Positions 37,401 to 48,392 of a DNA stretch of 64,000 nucleotides are shown here, in pieces. The stretch is from Viscum album (Eukaryota; Streptophyta; Magnoliopsida; Santalales; Viscaceae), in contig OY728163.1 of assembly GCA_963277665.1 (NCBI GenBank), positions 1,905,018,644 through 1,905,082,643 on the forward strand, read 5' to 3'. The notes beneath the pieces are model-generated. The model searched no databases and had not been told where the DNA came from. It worked only from the letters and a program-made list of their open reading frames with translations. Each line of letters starts with the position of its first letter. The stretch's first letter is position 1. Made by a program: the position numbers and the translations under genes.

Positions 37401-37499
37401 CCTTTTTACATGAAAATTCATTTAAAAGATCATTATCTTGCTATATTAATTTCTTTAATAAAATACTGATTTTCTTTATAAATTATTATTGTTAATAGT
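34480..37499. other. AT-rich sequence, nothing recognised
   Basis: Extremely AT-rich with frequent stops in all frames. It may include the head of the 37.5-kb repeat copy, but I found no LTR terminus. No domain, RNA gene or tandem repeat. Confidence 0.5.
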
Positions 37500-38108
37500 T
37501 TCAATAATTTCATAGCCTGAAAGTACTATAATATTTATTTATTTTAGAGTCCCAATTTATTTTATTTTTCATTCCCTCTAATTTTCTCTGAAATTGGGAG
37601 TTTATGATAATACATAATATAACATATAGTTATGGTTTACAATTTACAAAACTATAGTGAGATAGAGTGAAAATACATAAAACTTTATAGATATAATCAA
37701 ATGGATAGTGCGTGGTTTTCTAAACCATACAGCTTTCCTATGAAAGGGGCTCTAGAGGCCTGATAGTGGATGATCAATTAATGTATGATTTTTTATGTAG
37801 TGTAATTAAACCCTGTGTCATGTCCATGTCTCAAAAAGAAGGAAATTAACCTTATTTACATAATGTAATGAAACCCTCAAAGTGGTTTCTTCCTCCTCTT
37901 ATCACCCCAATCCCACTCATTGTGCACTAGATCCCTCCCTTTTGTATCAGTTATATGTTATACCTCCCATAACCCCCTCTATTTTTGGATATTTCTCAAA
38001 AAATTTCCTTTTCTGGTCATATTTGGTATAATTTTCTACTACCATGATTTATTATTCTATTTTTATCATTCTTATCTTCTATCTCATGGGGTGTATGTGA
38101 CCCATAAT
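37500..38108 (+). repeat. Long direct repeat E, copy A, left part (probable LTR, split by C1)
   Basis: ATGAAACCCTCAAAGTGG...CTCCTCTTATCACCCC (37868-37910) matches ATAAAACCCTCATAGGGG...TCTTCTCATCACC (55473-55508), and the tract up to GGTGTATGTGACCCATA matches GGTGTTCATGACCAAT at 55695. Copy B is uninterrupted across the point where C1 lies in copy A. Confidence 0.6.
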
Positions 38109-39710
38109 TGTTGAGATAAAAGTTTCCTTATGAATTGTTTCCATTACTTTATGTTTTGGAAATCAAAAAAACCTTTTCTTTATTAATTATTTCTATCTAT
38201 AAGGAAATTTATATGAATGTTAGTTTTATAACTAAGTATAACATTTTGTTTCTTAAGTTAGAGTAGTTACTGGAAAAATTAGATTCTTAATAAAACTTCA
38301 AATATTTCTCACAATTTGATTCAACTAGTCTTTCGATTCTAAATCGTTTGGAAAAAACTATTTTTAATCAGTGCATTTATTAGATTCTGAATCACTCAAA
38401 AAACCGATTCTGAATTAGTGCATTTCTTAGATTTCAAATCACTCAGAAAAACTGATTCTGAATAAGCACATTTCTTAGATTTCAAATCACTCAGAAAAAC
38501 TGATTCTGAATCAACACATTTCTTAGATTCTGAATCGCTTGGAAAATCAAATCCAATTTACCAAATTTCTTAGATATCAAATTCTAATATTTTTAGATCC
38601 ATTTTTCATAGTTTCTTATGTGTGATTTGATTTTATATCTTTCATAAATTTTCTATATTTTCTTAATGTTACGATATCATAACCTTCTTAAAGTTACTCT
38701 ATTTATTTAATTTAATGTTTCTTACATTCACATTCTACATATTATTGTAAAGCTAATGATACTTGTGAAATTTATTTTTTTATACTAAATGGTTTTATTC
38801 TTTCAGTTACAATATGATTGTTATAAATGTAACATGTCCAAGCCTCTCTGGGATTTTAGGAAAAATATGACCATTGGAGGAAAATGTGACTGTTAGAGAT
38901 CATTCGAATAAATACCCAATAATTTGAATTTTTTCAATACTATAAACTTTTGAGAGAATTGACAATCTATGAGAGATATTTTAGATTTTATTTGTGTGAA
39001 ATCCTTGAATAGTTTAAGTTTTGAACAGCTTATTCTACATACATAAATAATCAACAAGATTTGTTCTTCTTAGTGTGATTCTGATTGTTGTTTTATAAAA
39101 CTTTGGGATTCTAAGATGAAGGAAGATAGAGGTGCCAATTACCTTGTTAATCTAGGGCTTCCATGTTGAAGGGATAGAGAGGAACTGATCACCTTACATA
39201 TTGGGGGCTTTCGAGGATAACAAGATAGATTCTGATATTCTTATCAAGGTCTAACCCTATTGTGGGTAAGATAGAATTTCATGAAAGTATAAATCAGGGG
39301 ACCTTTATCCATGTTTCTTCGATACCCTTCTCTTTGGGTTAAAATATTTCATTACACTTGTATTAAATGTTTAATTATAAGTTCTTTAAATTCTACTACA
39401 TTTTTTAAAGATAGAAAGTGTAACTTTCTTTAACATTATCTATTGTAATAACTCTAATTTAAGATTCTATATGATTTAAGGTATAATATTACTTAAGTAT
39501 ACATGTGTACTTATTTCATTATAATATCTTTATAATCTAACCTTGGTCCCCTATGATATTTTTGTTAAAGATAATACAGGGTTTTTTAATCTTGTTTGTT
39601 TAACATTATTAAATAAATTTTCTTTAAGTTTTAAAAAGAAATTATTTAAACTTACAATTCACCCCCTCCCTTTTTAATTGTGTATCTACATCATATATTT
39701 TGATCCTATA
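38109..39710 (+). repeat. C1 5' LTR
   Basis: Begins TGTTGAGATAAAAG and ends TTTTGATCCTATA two bases before the PBS. Contains 48-bp tandem repeats (38333-38570). Aligns throughout with 48393-50008. Confidence 0.9.
38333..38570 (+). repeat. 48-bp tandem repeats in C1 5' LTR
   Basis: Units of the form ACATTTCTTAGATTTCAAAT + CACTCAGAAAAACTGATTCT + GAATCA.. repeat about four to five times; two central units are nearly identical. Each unit carries the dyad GATTCTGAATC. Confidence 0.88.
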
Positions 39711-39712
39711 AT

Positions 39713-39724
39713 TGGTATCAGAGG
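39713..39724 (+). other. C1 primer-binding site (initiator-Met tRNA type)
   Basis: TGGTATCAGAGG, two bases after the 5' LTR. Confidence 0.9.
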
Positions 39725-39899
39725 ATCTCTGAGATAATGATATTATGCTTAGTATCATAGACATCTTTTCACTGATTATCTTACTTATACATGGTTTTTT
39801 TCTCCAAGTTGTTGATAATTTCTTTTATAATAACTTTTTTTATAAAGACATATTACACTAACATATATAGTGGATAAGTTTTGTTTTGTAATATAGTAG

Positions 39900-40840
39900 G
39901 AATAAATATCAGTTTCTTAGAAAATTTGAATCCTAAAAGACCCCCAATTTTTTAGGGGAATGATTATGAATATTGGAGAGATAGAATGAAGACTTCTATT
40001 TTCAATATTAGGGTTAACAAATTTGTTATGATTACTGGATATTATAAGATACCTAACAAAGATGTCAAAACTTTTACCAACCAAGAAGAGAAATAATATC
40101 ATCTAAACTATAAGGTATATAATACATTGTTGTGTTCAATGACTAAGAATATATATATCTAGATATCTTCTTGTGAGGTAGCTAGTAGTGTCTAGAACAA
40201 ACTTTAAATTTCACTTCTTGGTACATCAAAAGTTTTTTAAACCAAAAGATCTATGCTAAGAGCATATTATCATGGTTTTTTTCCTTATAGATAACTAACA
40301 GTTAATTTTCAGTAATGATTCATACATATTATGAATATATTACAGTCAATGGGAGAAAAAGGCTTAGATGATGAAATGCCTATAGACAAGATTATTGATA
40401 TTGTTCCAAATGAGTGGGAATCAAAGGGAACCATTATTTATGAGTTTAGGAAAGTTAGAATAGTTATTATTGATGAGTTATTTTTGAATCTCTTACAACA
40501 TGAGGACAAATTATAGAGATATTTTGATAATATTAAGAAGAATAATGGGAGTGTTTATTTTACAACTACTTCAAATCATATGAAATATTATACTTGTGAT
40601 AAATTTTCTAAGTCGTCAAAGTCGAAGAAATTTATTATTCATTCAGAATCAAGTGAATCTGAAAAGTTAGAGAATGAGTTATCCAATATTTCTTGTAGGA
40701 TGAACAAGATTGTTGGAAAGAAGGACTTCCAGTACAAATATAAGAAAAAGGATAGAAAGGATAAGAATGATTCTGAAGGAACGTATTATGAATTCAAGAA
40801 ATTAGAAAATATCAGACCATATTTTCCTAGATCAAAATAA
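39900..40840 (+). pseudogene. C1 gag (copia-type) with destroyed zinc knuckle
   Basis: Frames give YEYWRDRMKTSIF near 39965 (gag head: F-x-YW-x-RM-x-x-F), then LDDEMPIDKIIDIVPNEWES (40360-40420), which fits the UBN2-type gag core (I-x-KIL-x-SLP-x-W). A lysine- and serine-rich stretch follows, then YYEFKKLENIRPYF near 40785. The last matches C-x-EC-x-x-x-GHIRP-x-C, the copia zinc knuckle, with all four ligands (C, C, H, C) changed to Y, F, N and F. Many stops break the frame. The ORF pieces 40331-40516 and 40580-40840 are parts of this gene. Confidence 0.85.
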
Positions 40841-41790
40841 AGGACAAAAAAGATATATATACTGTGAGGAATAAAAAAAGATATTACAAGCCTATGAGAA
40901 ATAAATTTTTAAAGGAATATTATTTATGTATTGAAAGTGTTGGAGACTCATCTAATGAATCTTCATGTATTATGTCTTATGGACAGATGAATATTGGTCT
41001 TATTTCTAGAATACCTATTGAAACCCAATGTTTCATGGATAAGGTAAACACTGCATAATCCATAACAAATATGCATTTAATTTCTAGATTTCCTAATAAT
41101 GATGGAAATATTTCTTCTGATGAATAATCTTCCTTAGTAGAAGATACCTTACCTTATTTTGAAGAAGTATCTAGATTTCCCAATTTGCTTGAAAATAAAA
41201 ATAGTAAGATCAATAAAAAACCTGATATGGAAAAATATATAATAACTATTTTATCAAAAGAAGTATCAGATCCTTCTAAAGATCATGATGAAAAAACTCT
41301 TGAAATTTCTTCTATCTAAAAAACCTAGAGAAAGTTAATTTGTAAAATTATAAACTTTCTAATTATCTTGAAATTTTTATTTCTAATTAAAGAAATTTAG
41401 ATAAAAACTCCAACATTAAGAATAATGAATATGAGGTTAATAATTTATTCATAAGACTAAAATCTAAAAAATTTACTTAAAGAAACATTTATCAAAATTT
41501 ACTTCTGTTAACGATAATTTTGATCAGATGTATTCATAAATTCATCCTCTTAGAAATTGTTCTAGATTTCATTATTCTCACTCCAAACATGTTTTTATTC
41601 ATAATTATTTTGTTCCTCAAAGTTCCCCTTTATGTACTAAGTGTCAAAGTGGTTGAAATTGGGAGAAAAATTATTCTTTAAACAAAATCCAATCCTTAGT
41701 TTTTTATAAAGCCTACATTTCTAATAAAATTTAGATACCTATTATTTTACAATCTAACAATTCCGGAACAAAACAAGTTTGGATTCCAAA
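40841..41790 (+). pseudogene. C1 gag-pol linker region
   Basis: Coding-like plus-strand sequence with stops. The open piece 40864-41058 includes VGDSSNESSCIMSYGQ, resembling the acidic linker after the zinc knuckle in SIRE-type polyproteins. A region of long charged stretches follows (41150-41500). No catalytic motif. Confidence 0.5.
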
Positions 41791-41900
41791 AGTATAACTG
41801 TTTTATTTTTAGGAAAACAATGGAAGTTCCAGCAATAATACATGGTACAAGGATGTTGGATGTTCCTGACACATGACTAATAAAACAACCTATTTGAAAA
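41791..41900 (+). pseudogene. C1 aspartic protease remnant
   Basis: Near 41848 the translation reads WYKDVGCS, a stop, HMT, then NKTTYL. Copia proteases have W-x-LDSGCSRHMTG-x-x-x-x-F; here the catalytic DSG reads DVG and the arginine codon is a stop, so the enzyme is dead. Confidence 0.8.
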
Positions 41901-42179
41901 TATTTTGATGATGAAAGGTGGAAGAGTCACTTTTGGAGACAATGCTAGAGGAGAAATTGATGGTCTAGGTAACATTGTTCTTCTTGGAGAAGCCTTAATT
42001 TAAAATGTTTTATTTGTTAATGGTCTTAAGCACAACCATATTAACATAATCCAATTATGTGATAAAGGTTACATTGTGAATTTTAGGAATGATAAATTCG
42101 TAGTACACAATTACAATGATGATTTTTTTATCTCAACCCATCAGCATGAAAATGTTTATTGACTTAATTTAGAAGACCT

Positions 42180-43110
42180 TAGGAGCCAATAAATATCTTG
42201 AATTAGTGCGATGGAAGTCCAATATTGGTTTTGGAATAGAATATTAGGACAATGTAACCATAGTAACTTGTGTAGATTTTTTAAGAAAAGACTTATAAAG
42301 GATCTACCAGATCTAAGATTTGATTTTCAAAAGTTTATGCTCCTTATAAATATGGGAAGAAACATAAGTCTATATTTATATAAATATGTGAAGTCTCAAC
42401 TTCTGATTCATTATAGTTAGTACATATGGATCTTTTTTATCCAACGCAACTGGATGTATTAGAGGCAAATACAATTTATTTTTAGTATTTGATGGTTATA
42501 GTATATTAACATGGGCCTTTTTTCAAGAAAAAAAATATAAAGCCACTTCATATTTTAAATCTTTTTTTTTCAAAGTTAAAAATAAGAAAAATCTTCCATT
42601 GATAACTATTCATAGTGATCATGGAGGAGAATCTGAGAATTCATATTTGGAATCTTTTGGTAGTAAGAAAGGCATAACTCATAACTTCCCGAACCCATAA
42701 TCCCCTCAGTAAAATAGTGTTGTTTAAAGAAGAAACTGGATTCTTCAAGAAATAACAAGAACCATGTTGAGTGAATAATAAATTCCTAAATATTTTTGGG
42801 TTAAAGTTGTAAGTACTACTTTTTATACTATTAATAGAGTTTTAATATGGCCATTTCTTAATCAAATGCCTTATGAGTTATTGAAAGTCCGAAAACCTAT
42901 AGTTTCATACTTTAGAGTATTTTGATGCGAATTATTCATTTTCAATACTAAATATAACTCACAAAAATTTGAATCCAAATCCTATGAAGGAATATTCTTA
43001 GGCTACTCTACAACTTCTAAGGTTTATAGAATTTTTAATAAAAATAATTGTACTATTAAGAAAATAGTACATATTAAATTTGATGAAATTGATCCTTTTT
43101 TTTAAAACAA
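42180..43110 (+). pseudogene. C1 integrase (GAG-pre-integrase and catalytic core)
   Basis: At 42211 an open frame of 69 codons holds WFWNRILGQCNHSNLCRFFK and LIKDLPDLRF, the W-H-RLGH-N zinc-binding head of copia integrase with the histidines altered. Downstream come IHSDHGGESENSYLESFG (42608-42660, catalytic D in SDHGGE), a QNSVV-stop-RRN stretch standing for QNGVVERKNR, RTMLSE, PYELLKVRKPIVSYF, SKSYEGIFLGYSTTSKVYR and HIKFDEIDPFF. The C-terminal Y-E-GIFLGYS signature is typical of copia integrases and the H-x-x-FDE end of SIRE-type elements. Stops and frameshifts are scattered throughout. Confidence 0.9.
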
Positions 43111-43339
43111 ACCCAACCAACATCTTTATTTGTGTTTTCAAAAATGTATTATCAACCTTTGATGGAAGATTCATTTAATCGAGATAATAGAAAATAAAAT
43201 TTTTCTGAAGTATTAAAACTCTAGAATATTTTCTACCCTATGTTGATGAACTGGTTTAAAAAAAGTCATTTTTTCTAAGGAATCATCCCACTGAATGTAT
43301 CATTGGTGATGTATGTAAACCGGTAAGGAATATAAGTTT

Positions 43340-44180
43340 CTTATGGAATAGAGTAATTCATATAGCATTTCCTTCCCAATTAGAACCTAAAATTCTTTAT
43401 GAGGATTTATGTGATGATGATTGGATTAAGTCTATGCTAGATGAGCTAAATTATTTTGGAAGGAACAATGTCTGGAACATAGTTGAAAGACCTAAAGATA
43501 CATCTATAATTATATTAAAGTGGTTTTTCGTAAATAAATGCGATGAAAATTTAATCATAGTAAGAAATAAAGAAAGATTTGTTAATAAAGTATATAATCA
43601 ACAAGAATGAATAGACTATAAAGAAAACTATGCTCTGGTAGCTAGAATCCAGTCTATTTGAATTTAATTAGCCTTTATTGCATTATTTAACTTCAAACTT
43701 TTTCAAATGGGTGTGAAGTTTTCTTAACTTAATAGATATGTTCAAATGATGTTTATGTTGAAAAAACTCTTAGTTTTAAGAAAAAAAAATCATGAACATG
43801 TTTTTAAACTTACCAAAGATTTATATGATCTTAAACAAGCCCCTAGAGTTCGGTATGATAGAATTACATGATTTTTGTAACAAAACAACTATGTTAAGGG
43901 ATCTATTTTTCCAAACCTTTTTATAATGAAATAATATAAATTTTTTTTAATTTTTAAAATTTATATTGAATAAATTATATTCGGATCAACTCATCAATCC
44001 CTAACTGAATCATTTGTGAATCTTATGAAATCAGAGTTTGAAATGAGTTTGATGGGTGAGTTAACATTTTTCCTTGGAATTCTAATTTCTCAAAAACTAG
44101 ATGGAAATTATATATCTCAACATAATTATATTAAATATATTCTTAAAATTTATTGATATGACAATACTTAGTGTATATGT
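43340..44180 (+). pseudogene. C1 reverse transcriptase (copia type)
   Basis: Readable blocks: PSQLEPKILYEDLCDDDWIK (43375), NVWNIVERPKD, LKWFFVNKCDENLIIVRNKE and YALVARIQSI, matching the N-terminal copia RT pattern (W-x-AM-x-EL...N-x-W-x-LV-x-P...W-x-F-x-K-DE-G-x-x-RNKARLV...FAPVARLE). Then KLTKDLYDLKQAP-like sequence near 43815, IYIE-stop-IIFGSTHQSL (43960) and EFEMSLMGELTFFLGI (44036). The catalytic YVDD box reads YIE-stop, so both aspartates are lost. Several frameshifts. Confidence 0.9.
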
Positions 44181-44189
44181 ACTCCAATA

Positions 44190-44910
44190 AATACCTCAAA
44201 TACAGTTGAAATTGATGAAACTGAGAAATGAGTAGATCAAACATCTTTTATAGATATGATAAGAAGTTTGCTATACTTAATAGGTTGTCATCCAGACATT
44301 ATGTTTTAAGTATTATTATGTGCGTGATATCAGTATAATCTAAAATAATCCCATTTAAAAGTTTTGAAAAATATTTTTCACTAATTAAAGGGAACTATGG
44401 ACTTAGTACTTTTTTATTCTTCTGGAAATGAATTTTTTTTAAAAATATTTTCAGATTATGACATTGGTGGTTGTATAATGGATAGTAAATGTACATATAG
44501 AACTTGTCATTTCTTAAAATATTTATTAGTTTCTTGGTCATGTATGAAACAACAATCTGTATTGCATTCCACTACTAAGCCTGAATATGTGGTAGCTAGA
44601 AGTTATTGTGCTAAATTGTTGTGGTTGCAACATACACTCATAGATTATGACATGAGTTTTACTAAAACTCAGATACTATGTGATAACACTAGTTCCATAT
44701 CCTTAAAATAACCAATACATCACTCTAGTGCAATACATATAGATATTATGCATCACAATATTAGGGATCATACACTAAAAAGAGATATTCTTTTACAATT
44801 TTTCCGAACGTAAGAATAACTTGATGATATTTTCACAAAATCATTCATTTCAAAATATTTGAATACAATAAAAAAATTAGTAATGATACCATTAAATTAA
44901 TCATTCATAT
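44190..44910 (+). pseudogene. C1 RNase H (copia type)
   Basis: The 104-codon piece at 44397-44711 gives DLVLFYSSGNEFFLK, FSDYDIGGCIMDSKCTYRTC, FLKYLLVSWSCMKQQSVLHS, TTKPEYVVARSYCAKLLWLQ and DNTSSISLK: the SDADWAGC..DRKSTSG...SW-S-KQ-x-VA-S-x-x-EAEY-A...LW-x-x-x-L...CDN-S-I pattern of copia RNase H. After a stop, HIDIMHHNIRDHTLKRDI and DDIFTKSF complete the end of pol. The first catalytic aspartate (SDYD) is present; EAEY reads KPEY. Confidence 0.92.
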
Positions 44911-44955
44911 ATAATTTTTTAAACCATCTCTTAACCTTAAGATACTCCTTTTCAT

Positions 44956-44967
44956 AGTGGGGGTATA
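44956..44967 (+). other. C1 PPT-like motif just after pol
   Basis: AGTGGGGGTATA lies about 55 bases after the pol end. The motif upstream of the 3' LTR (AAAAAGGGGTATATTG) shares GGGGTATAT. It could be an extra polypurine tract or the old element end before the 3' ORF region. Confidence 0.5.
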
Positions 44968-44989
44968 TTTTTTCATTAAAGTTATTGCC

Positions 44990-45195
44990 ACTAATTATGT
45001 TTTTGTAACCATAAAAATGTTTTTGTAAAATTAAAAAACAATTTCATTACCCTAATAAATTTTTCAAACCTTAACAAAAAAATTTCCTAGCCTTAACAAA
45101 ACTTTTCATAACCCAAATAAATTTTTTCATAATCTTAACAAAATATTTTGGAACCTAATATGTTTTTTAAACTCTATCAAAATATTTCAGAACAT
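44990..45195 (+). repeat. Degenerate AT-rich tandem repeats between pol and third ORF
   Basis: A unit of about 25-30 bases, like CCTTAACAAAAATTTTTCATAA, recurs six or seven times with substitutions. Confidence 0.65.
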
Positions 45196-45600
45196 CAGTT
45201 TTCTTAAAGGAATCTTACTAATACTAGAAAAATGTCAGAGAACTACTAAAGGTACGTATTATTAATTATTACTTCTTATATTTCATTTCTGTATGTTGGT
45301 ATTTCTATATTTTTTAAGAAAACCTAAATAGATTCATCTTTCCTTAAATATGTTTTATTTCCTTAAAACCTCAAAAGATCATAACCTATAAACCCTTCTT
45401 ATCTTAATCTCAACTATTGGATCTTATATGTGTCTTTTCGACCGTTGGATCAATATAGGGAGATGAACCATCACCCTGATATCTCAATAAACAAGGGACC
45501 CTCACCGTATCCCACAACAGTTTCCATAAAATTATTTTCCAAGCTCTGCTTCCCTTTAATGTAATTATTCTAGTTTATTTCATCTTCCTTAAAGTTCCAG

Positions 45601-47037
45601 ATGTCTCGGGAGATATCATCATAGACTTCAATGCTTAGTCATAATGAACTTAATGATTGGGAGATATTTAGATAAAGGTTAGTCGATCAATATTTCTTTC
45701 TCAAATATGATTCATTGATTTCAAAAAACAATTAGTTTCAAGGTTGGAAGAATATTTATATCTTAAAGAATAAGTGAGAACAAGATCCGATGTATGCAGA
45801 TTTGGTTATCGAATTCTATGAGTCAGTAGAATTTTTCCATGGATGTGGAAAAGAGAAACTTCAAATTAATATTTATTGGAATATCTATTTGATTCCTTAT
45901 AAGAAACATACTAACATTATTTAGATACCTTGTGATGGAAAATCATATTATCCTTCTTGTAAGATTCCATATATGTAAGGTACTTTTAATAGAGTCGATG
46001 ATTTTGTATCTTTAGGAATTAAGGGAGTCAAGAACCCCAATCATTATTATCTCTCAGCTAACTTCCATATTGTCACCTTATGGTTAAAAGGTTTCTTAAT
46101 ACCAAGGAAAGGTGATAATGGCACAATAAAAATCAAAGATATATTTCTGATTAATCTATGGAAGATTAATCTATTCGAGTTTGTCTTTCCTATGAAAAGT
46201 AAGATAAAGGATGAGATAATCAATTCACACATTACTGTGATCCCTACAATTTTATCAAATCACATCATTATTTATTTATATCTTTTCAAATTTCCTTGCA
46301 TCTCAAATCCCAAGAATTTTAATATCCACTTGATATGTTTTGACACTTTGAAAATAATGAAATACTCTTTTTTTGTTGGGACAAATGAGTTCATTATTAT
46401 TAGAGGAAAAATTGTTCAATATGGAGAAATATTCAAATTAGAACCAAATAAAAGAAAATATCATGTATCATAACTGAAGACATCACATGTTTCTAAACCC
46501 CCAAAGTCTAAGAAACAAAAATCTTACCCTTATGATGTTGTAGCTATGTGGAGAGAAGATATATAAAAAATAAATGAAGGAGGTCCAATGTTTGGGATAA
46601 ACCCAGCTAAAGCGAAGGCATTAAAAATTCAAGTTTTTGAAGAGATTGGGAGGTATGATAGGGAAAAAAATCTTAAGAAGAATCTTTTTAAAGCTGAGAT
46701 AGTTAAATATTTATTGAATAATACAAAAAATTCCTTAGAACATATTCAAGTTTTGGAATCCATTCTTTAAGAAATAAAACCACTTCAATAATCAAGATAA
46801 ATTGTTGTAGTGAATCCTTTAGTAAATAAAGGAAAAATTTGTGCCACATAATCTGTACCAAATTTTAAAGGTCAAGAAGAAGAAGTAAATAGTGAAAAGC
46901 TGGAAAGTGGTGATGATATTTGACAAATTGATGAAAATCAAAGGGAAAGTCAGTCAGAAAAATTACCGATAATAACATCCCAATCCTTCTCTACTATGTT
47001 TCAATCAAAAGGAAATTTAGTTCAGAAATCTATTTAA
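45601..47037 (+). pseudogene. C1 third ORF, N-terminal part (envelope-like / plant-transposon-protein-like)
   Basis: From ATG at 45601 a single reading frame can be followed for about 1.43 kb with roughly 13 in-frame stops and no frameshift. It includes NDWEIF, FQGWKNIYILKNK, ADLVIEFYESVEFFHGCGKE, IPYKKHTNII, GIKGVKNPNHYYLSANFH, VTLWLKGFLIPRKGDNGTIK, INSHITVIPTILSNHIIIYL and IIIRGKIVQYGEIFKLEP. A W-x-x...DLV-EFY block followed by a W-x-K-x-FLIPR block resembles the extra ORF of SIRE/Maximus elements, called envelope-like, and the putative plant transposon protein domain; this is from memory of patterns, not a search. No clear signal peptide or membrane anchor is seen, so an envelope role is not supported. 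The ATG follows a pyrimidine-rich tract ending in CAG, so splicing is possible. Confidence 0.7.
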
Positions 47038-47930
47038 CAATAAAATAATTTTATGAAACCAAACTGAATAAAATCCCATCTAATAATGATAATGTTAATG
47101 GAGATAATGTTAATAAATTAGATTATGTTTTTGAGATAATGTTGGTAGTATATATGATAATAATTGTGATTGTGATAGGATTATTTAATTTTCAAAATAA
47201 AGGAATGTAGTTCAGAAAACCAAAAAGCTAATTCCTAGGAAAAACAAAGGAAAGAAAGTAGATGCTGGGACATCTAATCAAGTTGCATCAGAATCAGAAA
47301 AATCTCCCACCTCCTAAGGATAAGACTTTTTTGTTTAATCATTGAATATGTGGGTGAATTATATTCCTTATTTTCTAAACCTTGAGTCTACATGACAACT
47401 TATTCATGAATCAATAAACCAGAAGTTAGAATTGAAAAAAAAAATTATGGAGAAACATGAAAAACATGAAGGTGATATAAAAACCTTTTTCTCAACAATG
47501 ATTATAATAATAAGTCATGAAAAAAATCACAAAGTGTTTGAAGAAATTCAACCATTATCTTAAGGTTTTTGATGAATGGATAGTGATAGTCAAGGGATAT
47601 TTCATTTAATTTGAGGACTACATTAAATATCTTTCTAATAGATTCTTAGAGAATGTGAAAAAATAGCAAGATATATGGTTTCAAGAAGTTTGATATCTGA
47701 ATGGGAAACTCAACCATGTTTCTCTTGAAGTTAAAAGAATAAATTCTTATAGAGATAAATTTGATGAAAACCTTTAGTCTCGGGATAAGAAGATTCAAAT
47801 ACAGTAAGAAAATATTGAGTTACATGAAAATAAGACCAAAGGTAAATAATAAATTGTCATAAAGTTCCTAAATGATCACAAGGAGATGAAAAGGTTGAAG
47901 GATATTCCCAAAAAATAATTTCAAAGAAGG
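47038..47930 (+). pseudogene. C1 third ORF, C-terminal coiled-coil-like part
   Basis: The frame shifts at least once after 47037, then readable blocks follow: LIPRKNKGKKVDAGTSNQVA (47230), WVNYIPYFLNLEST, HESINQKLELKKKIMEKHEK, FEDYIKYLSNRFLENVKK, LNGKLNHVSLEVKRINSYRD, RDKKIQIQ, ENIELHENK and FLNDHKEMKRLKDIPKK. The spacing of L, I and V between charged residues suggests a long coiled coil. It ends about 460 bases before the 3' LTR. With the N-terminal part the ORF would encode about 770 residues. Confidence 0.6.
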
Positions 47931-48378
47931 ATTTCTATTTTCCTTTCATTCATATCTTTTGATGTATAAAATTGTTTCTTTAATCAAAATATTGTTATCC
48001 ACTATTTCGTATTGTAGGATTTCTAAAGTTTTTGGGTACTATATACATCCCTCTATACCTTTTTGAAAATAATAAAGAGGGATAAGGGAGAAGATGTTGT
48101 AAAAAGAATACAAATATGAGGAAGATAATCTCTAAGTATTGGAAGATTACTTAAAGAATATATTCCTTAAGAAAATGGGAGTTTTTTCCTTAAGAAAAGA
48201 TAAAAATTTCATAAAGTAAAGAATATGATCTTTATTGGGTTTCATAACCTAAGGAGGATTTAGTTATATTCACTTTAAGTCGTAAAAAAAATAGAAGATA
48301 ATTTTTTATTTTAATATTAAAATTTAAAGTATTTCCATCTTAATATTCTTTTATTAAATAGTTTTTTTTTTGCTTTGC

Positions 48379-48392
48379 AAAAAGGGGTATAT
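48379..48392 (+). other. C1 polypurine tract
   Basis: CAAAAAGGGGTATAT directly precedes the 3' LTR start TGTTGAG at 48393, the usual copia arrangement of a G-run and short AT spacer. Confidence 0.75.

Noticed and set aside
45601..47037. Calling the C1 third ORF a true envelope gene
   Set aside because: No signal peptide, furin-like site or membrane anchor is visible, so only envelope-like position is claimed.
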